The notes: a model not told the origin generated them from the letters alone. A stretch of 64,000 bases of DNA from Saururus chinensis (GCA_035235625.1 CP141142.1:40155644-40219643); one strand, 5' to 3'. Shown: positions 1 to 12,429, numbered from the stretch's first letter. Translations and numbers: made by a program.

Positions 1-22
1 CGACCGATACGGCCTTCTATGA
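1..22. repeat. Edge fragment of MULE-type TATCGATACGG repeat
   Basis: The window opens with CGACCGATACGGCCTTCTAT. This is the reverse complement of the terminal sequence of the element at 11059-11761 (AGAAGGCCGTATCGAT). I read it as the end of another copy whose body lies outside the window. Confidence 0.5.
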
Positions 23-309
23 GAAAGTTACCATGTACCAATATCTCACCAATTTATCGAATTACTTCGTAAAAATGACATAGAAATCAAAAAAACGGGG
101 CAGTATATTAGCTCGAAACCAAGGAAGGCGGCAAATTGCTTTCTATGATGGTTGAATTTGCCACTTTGGTAGCAGTCAATTGTTGCTATTTAATCTATGC
201 GTTTGGCTATTAGTTTTCTGCTGCTCTGAGTTTCGAACAAAATTCTAAGTACTCCTATTATCGTAGCCAAGAGAGAAAAGATAAAACATTCTCTATGGTC
301 CCTTGTTGC

Positions 310-534
310 GGGAAGTGTTTTCTATGCTCCCTAAAAAGCATGAGACGAGCATAAGGAACACCTAGGAGGCATTGATTTTCAAAATCGACGGCGCACATGA
401 TAGTGTACATTAGCGTATGTATTACTTGCGCTATCATGCACTACCATGTGCACCGTTAATTTTCAAAATCAACGACTCCCAAACGTTCCTTACGCTCGGC
501 TCACGCTTAGCATAGAGCATAAAAAACACTTCCC
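310..534. mobile_element. 225-bp palindromic foldback MITE
   Basis: The left half, starting GGGAAGTGTTTTCTATGCTC at 310, is the near-perfect reverse complement of the right half ending at 534. The two arms of about 110 bases meet around 420, so the whole element folds into one hairpin with almost no loop. Shared inner blocks include GATTTTCAAAAT and GCGCACATGRTAGTG. I found no clear target-site duplication. The same GGGAAG...CTTCCC ends recur at seven other places in the window, so this is a dispersed family. No coding sequence is present. Confidence 0.8.
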
Positions 535-734
535 TTATTCTAGCCCACCACAGCCCCTTGCACTCCCCATTACATTTATATTTGAAGAGACCATAGGAGG
601 GGTGCAGCCAAAAAGTATGAATAAGAATTCAAATTATTAGCATGGAAGAGTCAGAAGACCTCCAACAGATGTAATCCAGAAATGTTGTCCTGAGTACGAA
701 AATGAATTATAACTATCTTTAATCAATTGAGAAT

Positions 735-1236
735 CATGACCCTTCATATTTTTAATAAAAAATAATAATAATTAAAAATAATATTTTTAAAGTTATATGA
801 GATCAATACAAGTAAGCCCATGTAATTTACATAATTATTTTTTTACATATAATACGAGTAGGTCCATGCTTACGTAATTATTTAAGCATATAACTTAGAC
901 TCATATTAAGCATATTACTTATTTTTAAAATAAACTAATTTTAGAGCATTTAATATAGAAAATAATGAACAATAATTTGTATGAAACGAAAAACATAATA
1001 GTGCATAGTTCCAAATAAACTAAGTTTAAACTACCCATATCGATTGATACGACATTCTACAGCCTTATTATACTCTAAAAGAAATATTATAATAATATAT
1101 TATTAATTATAATATTTTGTTATGTTTATAAAAATATTTATGCCCGTTTTGGTGCATACCAAACTTATCATCAACGCATACCCGTATCAATAGTCATCGA
1201 TACTATCATCCGTATCGATACTACCTTCCATGCTTT
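735..1236. mobile_element. 5'-truncated copy of MULE-type TATCGATACGG repeat
   Basis: This AT-rich block matches the copy at 7481-8016 over its inner part (AATAATATTTTTAAAGTTATATGA, then TTTTGGYGCATAC) and ends CGATACTACCTTCCATG, the terminal motif of the family. The opposite terminal inverted repeat is missing, so the copy looks truncated on its left side. Flanks 23-309 and 535-734 hold nothing I recognise. Confidence 0.6.
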
Positions 1237-1457
1237 AGCTACATAAATGAAGACAACTCGTCTCTAAATTCTTAGGTTTAGAAAACCATGTCGTAAAATC
1301 TACAGACTAAATTTAAAACTATAATAGATATATGCAACAAAATGCTATTGTCTCCTATTTTATTTTTCAATTGAGAACCCAAATCTAAATGGCACTTTCA
1401 ACCAACAAAGATCAGCAAAAATCATAATTTTTTTTTGAAGAATTAGGTGTTGATAGG

Positions 1458-4400
1458 TCAAATCTTCTGCAGTTTCTGCATCAGAACATATAGTGCAAAC
1501 CCACCACGATGGCAACCAGGCATTTTGGAGGACATATCTTCCAATTCCTCCTGTTATTATAAGCAGCTGTATCAGCATTCAAAATTTGATAAAGGAAAAA
1601 GAAATGAACATTAGATTTAAAGTGGAAATGGAGATCCTACATTTATAACTGATAGTATTGATTTAAATAGCTATAGTCCGACATTTATAACTATTAGTGT
1701 TGATTTAAATAGCTAAAGTCTCTAATAGGTTAACTTGGTACGAGCGCTAAGGTTCTAGGTTTAATTTCCATAGAACGTAGTGTTCCTTGTTGTATGTGTC
1801 CCCAATGTGTGTGATCACATGCAATGCTTGGTGGTGCTTGCATGTGCAGGCATCTTAAGCTTTTGAGAGATGCTATTAATAGCAATAATGATGAGTTTTG
1901 CAACCATTCTTGCTAGCACTTCCACGTCCCACAATCTAATGTGGGCAATTTTAGTTGCATGATGGACCAGTGAGATTTTTTTGGATTGAAGACCAGTGAG
2001 ACTATTAGAGAAACCTTTAATTTTGCCCCAATGTTACCACTGTCTATTGGGAGCTGATTGGGGCACCATATTAATCGTGAACACACAGTATATGCAGTGT
2101 ACTGTGTATACGATACCCTCCCATGCTATGTAATTAAAACCACAAAGAAATGCATTGCTTCCAGGACAATATAAAGGTTAAAGATGGATGGCTGTTCAGC
2201 TTTCTATTAGGTCCAAGAAGTTTAAACCATTCTAACCCTTGAAACTGCATAAAGATGAGTGGACTCATAGCCGTCTTGTGCATTGGAGTACAACTTCTGA
2301 ATTTGCTGTGAATCAAGATTGCAATTAAGAAAGAAAAATGCTGTTGGCCGAACATTTAACTCCCTGTGTGACACTCCAATAAATATAGGATCTGCCTGAA
2401 CACAAAGTAAAAAAGTTATCAACAATCTTGAAAATAAAAAAGAAACAACTTCTCAAATTCATAAGAAAAAATCTAAATCGTACAGATCAGCAGTTGTAGA
2501 AAAACATATAATTGTCAGCAGGCATATATGTTCCCACTAGTTACTCGAGGTATATTATTTTCTGTCACGAGGGAAATTTCACAAAAAATCACAACAATTC
2601 TAATACACATTATTTTGATCAAAAGTATCCATTCACAAAAAATCACAATTTACATGTTAGCAAATAAAGTTGTCGGAAGAAATTATAACAGAATATCAGT
2701 AATTCAAAATAAGTATCCATTTCCTCGTGTCTAAGAAATATAACAGATCATGTAGATGTTAACCAAAGGCCTAACCAGTGATGTTGCAGGGACTCCAACC
2801 TCTTCAACAACTTCACGAGTAATGCCATCAAACATTTCCTGAGAAACCTTCTCATTCAATACTTTAGCGCTTGTCAAATCTCTGTCAGACTGATGGGCTG
2901 ATATTCCTATTTCAAGCGGCTGCCAGTCAACAAAGATGTTGGATTAGCAAATTTATAAGATAATCAAGCTCAATATTAGGGGATGAGTCAGGCTCAATTT
3001 GATTCCAACAGGGTAAACCTAACTCTGCATTTAAATTTTGCTAGGCTCAAACATATCTACGAAGCAGCTCTGCTCCACTTGAACTTGAAGATATAAACTG
3101 AATCAGCCTAGAGCATAGCTAGATAAAGACAAGTTCAATGTTGTAAAACATTGTGAAGCATGAGACGGCTTTCCAACTACAAAAAGGTGTGCTGTAAGAC
3201 TCAATGTGAGGCATGAGCCTCAATTATATAATATTTTACCATGGACCATGTGGAAAAATAAAAAAGAAAGTTATTAAATTAAGTAATTAATAGCATTGAA
3301 TATATTGTAAAAAAGTCACTTCCCAATCGCCTCTAGGTGTGCCCAATTATTGCATGCCCATTAGCATTTGGTGTATTGTGGCTCATATGAATGCATTTAA
3401 GGTGTTTTTATCACTAGTCACATGCCCCAAATCCTTGTTTAGCTATGGCCAACAGAGATAAAAGATGGCTCTAGTTGACTTGAACTCCACATTTGTAAAC
3501 AAGTGAGCAAGATTGAACAGCAGTTAAGGTCAATTCATGTTATTGTGAATCTAGCCCAGGCTGAGTAGTCTAGGTCAGCACAGGAACTTAAAGCCTCCTT
3601 CTAATGTATTGATGAATCTCAGTTCATGTTACCTCTGAATGACCTCCGGGGAAAACAAAGTACCCTGGGAATTCACCCACATTGTGGCTTCTCTGCAAGA
3701 GAAGGATTTTTCCATCCGATGTCTCAACAATTGCGCCATTACCCAAAGGCATTGACATGTGCTGACAACTAACAGAATCATCTGAAACAATACAGGCACT
3801 ATTTGCTTCACAAGACACAAAGTATTGGGTATAGATGGCATTCATATGTATGAATGAATAGTAATTCATTTGCAAATTTTACCTTCAGAATGTATAAGAA
3901 ATTTTTCCCAAGATGGGTTTAAGTTTGTGCCCACAAAGGTCCTGAATGATAAGTAAATATAAAAGAGTTATTACCCAAATGCAAGTTCACGCTATTTGAC
4001 AATGTTTGTTACAACAGTTTAAAAAAACGAGGAGCCATGGATATAACATTAAACAAAACACAGATCCTCAAGTATATAACTTCTAATTCAAAACCCACTT
4101 TTTAACAGTAATCTACTTGCGTTCAACTTTAACTGTTTACTAGTTTTTCATCCTCGTACAACTGCACAATATGAAGACCTCATGCACAAGCACAAGCATT
4201 GGACTTTCATGATGATGATGATGAGCAAAACCTGTAATCCGTCAAACCAAGGTGAAGGCACACATGAGCATCTTGATCATTATGCAAGCTATGACCTCCA
4301 TACTACAATATGTCAGCAATTAGTAAAGATTAGGGTCCCAAACTGACAGGTTATATAAAAAATATAGGGTCGTCATGAAAAAAGACCATTTCACAATAGT

Positions 4401-6076
4401 ACTCCGGTAGTACATGAGAAAGAAAGTGCTGCCACTAGTATGTCAACCAAATTTTCCAATGCACATGTTACATACTTGTTATGGCTCAGTTAGGAGGCCC
4501 ATTAGGATTAGTAGTTTGATTAACTAAAAGCCCATTATGACTAATTATCAGAAATTACAAATAACTTCCCATTATTTAACTAATTAAACTCCCTGATTAA
4601 TCAAACAACAAATCCTAATGGGCCTCCTAACTAAGCCATAACAATACTACAGTGTTTATGAAATGATTGTTTAAAAAAAAACACATATTTACACACTAAG
4701 GGAAAACATACTCTAAACTTAATGCCATTGTACAATGATGGATTTTGATAATATCTCCGGCTCCATATCTGCAAAATGAGGGATGAAAAACTGTAAGGCT
4801 CAATAATGTTCATTAATTTGAGGACTATACAAACAAAAAAAAGATATGATTGTGCTTTGATTACATTAAGATCATACATGTCATTATGGATATGAAATCT
4901 TGTGATCTGATTGCAGATATGTTCATAGCATGTCTGTAAAACTAAAAAGCATATATAGGGCCGAATGCAAACCGACCAAAAAAAACATCCATTTGATTCA
5001 TTAACCAATTGAATTCATGCTTATTTGTTCTTTTAGCTGCCCATCACAGAATCTCAAGTCTATCTCATCGTTAAATAGAATCATATTTTCTCATTCTTAA
5101 GAATGAAAAGAAGCTTAAGTTTCCATGAGTGGTAGCGTGCTTCAGCAAGATAACTTTAAGATGGACCTAGTTTGTTATTACTAAACTAATGAATGACAAC
5201 AGAACATTCCTTCCACTGAATAAGAAGATGAATTTTCATAACAAAATCTTTAAGCACTCTTGTCAACAACCTTTAAGTAGCTAGTCTCGATTATTTTGTA
5301 TTTAAAGGTGACATCTGAAATATAATTACCAGACAGACAAGAAGCTAAAATACAAATTCAGAAGCCATTACTTCGTGAGTAACTAACTTATTGCTATTGA
5401 GAACTGATTCCTAAGAACAAATTGGAGCACATAAAGAGACGAAGTTAGCATTATGTACTCTGAAATAAGCAAATTTAAAGGTACCAAAAGAGTATTTTTA
5501 AAGAATACCTCCGCTATGGATTCCTCCAAGCTAATATCTGAGTGAGGGACCCTGTCAAATGATGATCTGAAATCCACTGAAACCTTCACATGACGTGGAT
5601 CAATTAGAGACAGGACAAATGCAGTGATGCACAGTTTGACTAAGCGGCTTAATAATTCAAAATACATAATTCACCACATGCAGCAAACCACAACATGCAC
5701 GAGCCAAGAAGGCATCCACAGGCACTCTGAAAATATAAATCACATTTGTGCATCCTAATAACATTGACAAGTAGCAGGTGATCCAGTCAAACTTTCCCAT
5801 AAACTGAAGAAATTTCACATTTCCATTTCAAAGCTTGTAGGCAGAAGGGGGGTCCAAAACAGAACAAAAACAAAGTAGCATAAGAAGGACCGGGGAGGAG
5901 ACCTGGCGGCGGGAAAGGCCGGCAGGGCAGGACAGGAGCAGCTTGTAGGCAGATGGGTGTGGCGCAGCTAACGATGAGGGTCCCGCTTCCGGGATGGCGG
6001 CCATGAGATGAGAGCGGAAGGAGAGGCGAAGGAGGGAAGCCGAGGGGGGGAACTTGGCCAAAAGACGCACGGACAT
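1458..6076 (-). CDS. NUDT9: Nudix hydrolase 9 (AtNUDT9/human NUDT22-like)
   Basis: Nine exons join in frame on the minus strand: 6076-5903, 5583-5509, 4768-4712, 4302-4232, 3941-3883, 3781-3633, 2919-2776, 2395-2237 and 1550-1458 (stop). All introns are GT-AG and phases agree. From the ATG at 6004 the protein is 302 residues, close to the usual length of plant NUDT9 (about 310). From the ATG at 6076 it is 326 residues, with an Arg/Ser/Leu-rich, acid-free leader that could be a targeting peptide. The Nudix region reads FVFPGGHSE, then a spacer of about 40 residues, then REVVEEVGV, so the Nudix box is split as in this subfamily. Conserved blocks also include RTFVGTNLNPSWEKF, VRPTAFFFL, AQDGYEST and MPGCHRGGFALY. 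As I recall, the human relative NUDT22 hydrolyses UDP-glucose and UDP-galactose; the plant substrate is inferred only. A MITE sits in the third intron. Confidence 0.93.
1638..1720. repeat. Two-copy tandem repeat, about 42 bp
   Basis: The motif ACATTTATAACT...TTGATTTAAATAGCTA occurs twice in direct succession just upstream of the last NUDT9 exon (inside intron 8). It is short and non-coding. Confidence 0.6.
4476..4644. mobile_element. 169-bp MITE in NUDT9 intron 3
   Basis: TTGTTATGGCTCAGTTAGGA at 4476 and its near-perfect reverse complement ending at 4644 form terminal inverted repeats of about 34 bases, which include AGGAGGCCCATTAGGATT. TAC flanks both sides and could be a 3-bp target duplication, but this is weak. 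The element lies between NUDT9 exons 3 and 4 and disrupts neither splice site. Confidence 0.8.
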
Positions 6077-6304
6077 GACCAGAAGGGAGCCGGAGCAGTG
6101 GACCCGGCGACTCCGGCGATCCTCCCCAGAGTTAAATCGGAACTAGGAAGATACGGCGACGAATGAGATGAGAATAGGAGGAACTGCGGTTGTCCTTTAA
6201 CGGAATGTCCGATTGCGAGTCAGATGCCCAAAACACGTTTTCTTCGACTCGGGAGTCGGGAGTCGGGCGCCGAGTCACGCGCGACCATAGGAGGAGGGAA
6301 CTCA

Positions 6305-6484
6305 GGGAAGAGTGTTTTTGTCTTCCCCTTAATACTAATGAACCCAGCATAAAAAAAATGTTTGATATTTGAGATCAGCCTACACATTAGTGTATATTTT
6401 ACCACTAATATGTATTAATCTGTATATTGCCAATCTCATAGATAACAATTAACAAGCTCTTTGTTAAAATGAAACATGCTTCCC
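6305..6484. mobile_element. Foldback MITE (GGGAAG family) upstream of NUDT9
   Basis: It begins GGGAAGAGTGTTTTTG and ends AAACATGCTTCCC, with diverged inverted arms (AGATCAGCCTACACATTAGTG against CAATCTCATAGATAA). It belongs to the family of the 310-534 palindrome and lies about 230 bases upstream of the NUDT9 start, in the likely promoter. From 6485 to 7480 there is AT-rich DNA, including a Stowaway-like remnant around 6530-6700, and no gene I can support. Confidence 0.55.
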
Positions 6485-7480
6485 AAGAAATATAAACTAA
6501 AAAAAAGATGCTCATCTTTTTAATAAAATTCTACATAAAGTTCGTTATTAAAAATAAAAAATTATATATTTTTTACCTTATTTTAATAGCTTTATTTTAT
6601 TTATTTTATGCAGTTGAGTACTTAAAAATAAATATCTTAAATTTATTTTATCCTATTTAAGTTTCTCACTCGAAAAGGATAATGTAAAAATCATTATCCA
6701 TTAAAAAGTGAGCAAAGAAGCAACAAATTATTTTTGGCAACCACTCCTGAGCAATTGATCAACTGAGTCCAACACACACATAAGAAAAAAGATTAACACA
6801 CAAAATAACAAATGATAATTACCCCAACAAGAACATGTGTACACAATAGGTACAACATATGTTGACAATGGCGAACGGAATTGACCATCGCCGTCAGTGT
6901 AGCCTACAAGAGTTGTCTCCAAGGGTCAGTCATGTGTGATTACCAACCTCACATTTCTCCACTCCTATAAATGCATACCCTATATAACAACAACTAGGGT
7001 TGGTAATCGGCCGAGTTTGGGCCCGTTTGAGAACGTTTATTTAGAGCCCGAGCCCATTAAGCTCAACTATTCACAACCTATTTCAACTGGTCACGGGCTC
7101 TTAACGGGCTATAACTACATTCAACTCAAAAAGAATTATTTTTAGCCTCATAATAAGATGTAACTTGAATATACCATAAAATTTGATTATTGGGGTCAAA
7201 TATTCATTAAAAATTACTATTTTATTATTTTTAAAATAAAAGATAAATATAAAATTTTAAATCCTTTTTAGATATGAAACCATCTCAATGGATTAGGCCT
7301 ATTTAATGCATTTTCTAACGGGGTTTCAAATTCTCTTGCCTAATGTAGTTATTGTTTCATATTTTTTTTAATTGGCTCTTATGCATCAAATTGGTACAAG
7401 TCAATCAATGGTGTAATTTCGATTGTTACGAGGTTAAAGGTGATTTAGATGCTACGTAATACTTAAAACGCACTTAAAGA

Positions 7481-8016
7481 CATGAAAGACCATATCAACC
7501 GATACGTATGAATAGATTTTTTATTGTTACCAAAAGCTCATACATATTGGCTATACCGTATCGATATGATTGATACATATCGATACGGTATTAAAAAATA
7601 AAATTTTATTTTAAAAAATTTTAAAAATAAAAATTTATTCTTAAAAAAATAACAATTCAAACCCAACTTCTTTGAAAGTTTAACTTCTTTAAAAATTTAT
7701 TCTTAAAATAATATTTTTAAAGTTATATGAAATCAATACGGGTAGGTCCATATAATTTACATAATTATTATTTTTACATATAGTGCTCCACAACTATGCA
7801 TTTATTTAAACATATAATTATGACCATATCAATTGATACAGTAATCTACGGTCTTATTATGCTTTAAAAAATTATTATAATAATATATTAATAATAATAT
7901 TTTTCATATTTATAAAAGTGTTTATACCCGTTTTGGCGCATACAAAGCATATCATCAATGTTTACCCATATCTATAGTCATTGATACTATCATTTGTATC
8001 GATATAACATTCCATG
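7481..8016. mobile_element. MULE-type MITE, TATCGATACGG family
   Basis: This copy begins CATGAAAGACCATATCAACC and ends AACATTCCATG. Its interior matches the reverse complement of the element at 11059-11761, including ACAATTCAAACC followed by TTCTTT. The flanks CTTAAAGA (7473-7480) and CTTAAGGA (8017-8024) look like an imperfect target duplication. It has no coding capacity. From 8025 to 8774 I see no gene or recognisable element. Confidence 0.65.
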
Positions 8017-8774
8017 CTTAAGGATGAAAAAAAATACTTTGAAAGTTCTAAATTAGAAAAGTGAATTTAAAAGCTAAGTTGGAATCCCAAAAAAGAGTTG
8101 CCTTTGATATGGTTGACGGTTTATACCAAAACAAAGTTAACATAGATTAAAATAATCTACTTATTATCCTTTCGCCATTGCCATATGAGTGTGGATTCTT
8201 TTAAGCCATGTGATTGCACTATCTTGATAACAATAAAAATATTTTGCACATAATATAATTTATCTGCTTTTGGTCTATTATAGCTCATTTTTCTCTAGGC
8301 ATAAGCATAATTTTGAAATTACATACAAACTTCCCATGCTCTAACCAGCACTGCTCTCTCTTCTACTTCAATAGCTACACCTAGCTTTCTGATCAAATCT
8401 TGTTTCAATGCTTTCAATCTTTTATCTGGGCAAGTAGCTACTTAAAACTGAGAAATGCAGCTATTGCTCTCTTTAATACCAATAATCAGTATTCCCGGCA
8501 ACAAAAGCATTATCCATCACGCACAAAACAACCTGCTTCATAATAAGATTGAATCACAACTTCCGCATATCATAATAAGAACTAAACTCCAGCAGCTTCT
8601 CATCAAACTTAAATACCAACACAAGTAATTGCAAAATAAGGCACAATACTTAAAGAAATGAGTTGTTTACTCAACATCCACAATTAATAATCATGAACTG
8701 CAGATAGCCAATGGGGAAGCACATAAAAAGTATAATTCAGAAGAAAAAAAAACCAAAAACTTGATTTTATTCCT

Positions 8775-10135
8775 TCAGCTATGTTCCTCACCATCTCCTC
8801 CCATCTCCCTCTCCTTTGCAGCAGCAGCCATCAACTCGTCAAAGTTCTCTGTCTTCCCCAGTAGTATCTCAATCTAATCAAAGAAAGGAGAAGTGTCATT
8901 GCTAATTCAGGAGAAAAGACTAAGAGAAAACCATAAATCCTACGTTAATACAAATCCTACTGTTGACGTCATGATCTTTGCAAAGAAGTGAAAATGCAGT
9001 AAGTATGATAACCTTGACACTTAACTTGGGGGTCCTAAAATCATATAATCTAGATCGTGACAAGTACCCAATTATTTATTAATATTATAATGCCAAAAGC
9101 ATTCCCAAGACAAGCAATATTTCATTCTAAGCAGTAAACATCATTAAGTGAAGCATAAATAAAGTGTAATATAAGTTGGAAATTCACACCATTAAAGTAC
9201 CAAAAATTAAATTATAGTATGAAAGTTCAAGATCTTTTAACTATTCCCAACTTGCTTCTCTAGCACTTGTATCTGTTTCACTGATCTTGCACTACTACAA
9301 AGTCTGAGTTTATTTGTGCATAGCTAAAAGTTATAAATAATTTCATAATTCCTTAATAATTAAGGGTACATAATTAAGAATTAAATACCATAATCTTCAC
9401 CTTATTAGTTTACAAAATATTACACCATAAGATTCAATTATATGTTTCTATATCATTGTTTCTCCCTCACAAAGTAACAAAGATACACAACTCTGATCAC
9501 CAAAGTCCTTCAGAAACCCTTTGATTGGCTGTCATGCATTTCCATACTCTGAAAATATACGTAGAAGCCCTACTTGCTACTCATGGGCAACTGTAGTCAT
9601 CAAGCAGTTTATGGTATGAAGTACAAATAAGAACTGAGACTCAGTGATAAATGACAACAACCTAAAAAATGAAGAGAAGCTATACAAATATCAATGGCAG
9701 CTAATTCCAACCATCTCCTATCCAACTAGCACATCTGGGACATACATAACTTATAAAGTCAGATATAGAAGTTACTAATAGCACATGATAATCACAAAAA
9801 ATAAGTATGAATGTCTAATGGACACAAACTATAAACGCACAATTTAGTAGGATAAAGAGAAAAACATACATGCATTTTATAGTAACAAACTTTGACAGAT
9901 TAACCCAAGAACGCATACGAATTTAAGATGACAAACAAAAGAGACCTGCAAGCTAAATTTTATCCATAATCTAGTTCTCAATATTCACAACAACAAAAAA
10001 ACTGATTCAACAGGGGAGAAAACATTTGACAAACATTGAATACATAGCAGAAAAATGGAAAACACAATAAGGACATCAAAGAATCCAGTTTTTACTGCCA
10101 CTTCGAGATCAGCCTTCACGGAAGCTTGCTCCTTG
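8775..10135 (-). CDS. Possible small multi-exon gene, unidentified (partial)
   Basis: I do not recognise this. On the minus strand a clean last exon is possible at 8873-8775. It follows TGATTAG, encodes 32 residues (starting IEILLGKTENFDELMAAAA) and ends in TGA. A candidate upstream exon near 10133-10094 reads EQASVKADLEVA and is followed by a GTAAAA donor. Its composition looks coding: hydrophilic, Glu/Lys/Ala-rich and probably helical. I could not connect the two exons through the 1.2 kb between them or find a start; ATG|GTAATG at about 10360 is one option. It could be a real small helical protein or a decayed fragment. Confidence 0.25.
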
Positions 10136-11058
10136 GCCAATTTTTATTAAAACAAAAAAAATGAATCAGGAAAAAACAATAATAAAGCACTTAAACAATA
10201 GTAGCTCATACAAGCAAAAAGGAAAATATTCACATAATGTGCAGATCACAAACAATAAAGTCAAGATAATAGGAAGAAAAAAAAAGTAAGTTTCAAAGCA
10301 TCATATTCCTGGAAATGAAAGAGATTGAGAATAACTGAAGAGGGGAATGCCATTACCATGCTGAGAGATTCAAAATGGTGAGATTGCAAAAAAGAGCAGC
10401 TGCTTCGAATAGCTGAGGTGAAAATAGATAGAACAAAAGTGACTCCCTTTTCCCTTTCCTTTCAATGCATTACAAAATCCTCCTATGCGCAATCTCCCAT
10501 TTTTAGTTAGCGAAACACAAATCTGAGCTCGAAATACGATCACCTTCCTCTGAACCAAAACTCTTCAAATCAGAAAAAAAGCACAACACAATCAAAAGCA
10601 TCTAAACTCACAGAAACCCCCCTAAAAATTTCATTAAAAAAGTAGAAAAAAATTACCTAAGCATGAGGCCATCGGCTAAATGTTGTGCTCTAGGCAGTAG
10701 AGCTTCCAGCAGAAATTCGAACCCTCCCTATCTTTGGGGGGGGGGATTGGAGTACTCCAGGCAGTAGAGCTCCCAAACCTTGTTGTTGAGTGTCCTCTAA
10801 AACGATGGCGACTGAGGGCTGAATGTAGAGGATGCCCTAGGCATGTGGTCAGAAGAGATGGAGAGGAATGGGTCTTTGTCTACCCTATAATTGGGAAGCC
10901 GTGACCATCCACGAGCTAATAGTTTACACTCAGAGAAGCTGTCCACCGGAGAGGAACGAAGGATTTAGGAGCGGAGCACCAGACAAAGGCGAGAAGGAAA
11001 ATATGAGACTTATCGGGCCCCCGCGGTGGAGCTCAAGCCCTGTTTATTTTATGAGAGT

Positions 11059-11761
11059 ATAGAAGGCCGTATCGATATGCATAATACTATCGATGATTAT
11101 GGATATAGATATGTATTAATGATATATTTAGTATATATTGAAATAGGTATAAATTTTTTTATAAATATAAAAAATATTATAATTAATAATATATTATTAT
11201 AATACTTCTTTTATAGTATAATAAAATTATATAATATTATATCAATTGATATGAATATTTTAAAATTAATTTATTTAGAATTATATATTATTATGCTCTC
11301 TGTCTCATATTAATATTAGTCATTCTTTCTCACATTAAATATTTTAAAATTAATTAATTTTAAAAATAAATAATATGCCTAATATGAGTCTAAATTACAT
11401 GTTTAAATAAATATATATTTGTGGAGCACTATATGTAAAAAAAAGAATTATGTAAATTATATGGACTTACTCGTATTGATTTCATATAATTTTAAAAATA
11501 TTATTTTTAATATAATTAAAACTTAAACTTTTAAAGAATTGGGGTTTGAATTGTATTTGTATTTTTTTAAAAAAAAATAATTTTTTTAATTAATTTTTTT
11601 AAATTTTAAAAATAATTTTTAAATATAGTATCGATATGTATCAGCCGTATCGATACGATACGGTCAATACATATCAAAAAAATATGTGGGGGCGTATCGC
11701 CCCCCGTATCGTATTGGTATCGACCGATACGGACCCGTATCGATCGATACGGCTTTCCATG
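11059..11761. mobile_element. MULE-type MITE with 9-bp target duplication
   Basis: A 703-bp AT-rich element. Its ends are inverted repeats: AGAAGGCCGTATCGAT on the left and, read inward from the right, GGAAAGCCGTATCGAT. TATGAGAGT occurs immediately outside both ends (11050-11058 and 11762-11770), a perfect 9-bp duplication typical of Mutator-like transposition. The right end holds several nested palindromic CGTATCGATACGG units. There is no transposase reading frame, so the element is non-autonomous. The stretch 10140-11049 holds no gene I can support. Confidence 0.82.
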
Positions 11762-11994
11762 TATGAGAGTCCAATAACATTCTGTTCATATCTATTTATA
11801 CGGGCTCAGGCCGAGTTGGTCAAACGGGCTGAGGGCATGTTTGCCAGCCCTAACAACAATGGACAATGATTGACACCACTCCATGGGACGATGAGGATGA
11901 GGCACGCCGAAGAGGTCAACCACCATCCATAATGAGGACCTCAACCCAATACTTAAAGAGCTGGGAGGTTGGGGTATGTCCAAGTAACAACAAG

Positions 11995-12280
11995 CATAAA
12001 GTAACCAATTGGTGAAGCGGAGTATCTATGACATATGTTAGGATACACATACGTATGAAATTATTATATTTACAAGTCTTCCCTGTAATCACGGGATAGT
12101 GAAGCAGACTATCCGTGACACATGTTGGGGCATACATATATATAGAAGTGTTGTATTTGTGAGTCTTCCCCACAACCACGGGGTAGCAAAATGAACTATT
12201 CATGAAACATAGTGGGGCGCACATACGTGTGGAAGTGTTGTATTTACGGGTCTTCCCAACAACGTCTGCATATATGGTGT
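11995..12280. repeat. 87-bp minisatellite, about three direct units
   Basis: Units starting near 12023, 12110 and 12197 repeat with an exact 87-base spacing (TATCYRTGA, ACATGTTGGGGCATACA, GTGTTGTATTT, RGTCTTCCC). Because 87 is 29 codons, the minus strand stays open through the array and gives a spurious 29-residue repeat protein. A further unit in inverted orientation follows at about 12335-12400. Confidence 0.75.
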
Positions 12281-12429
12281 GCAACACTACGGATAGTTCC
12301 TACAACGCATGCACACTTAGTATATAACATTTCTACACATGTGTGTGCTCCAGCGCATATTACAGATAATCCATTTCGCTACCCTGCGACACAATCCACT
12401 AGAGTCATTAGCAATACATGGAGATTAGT

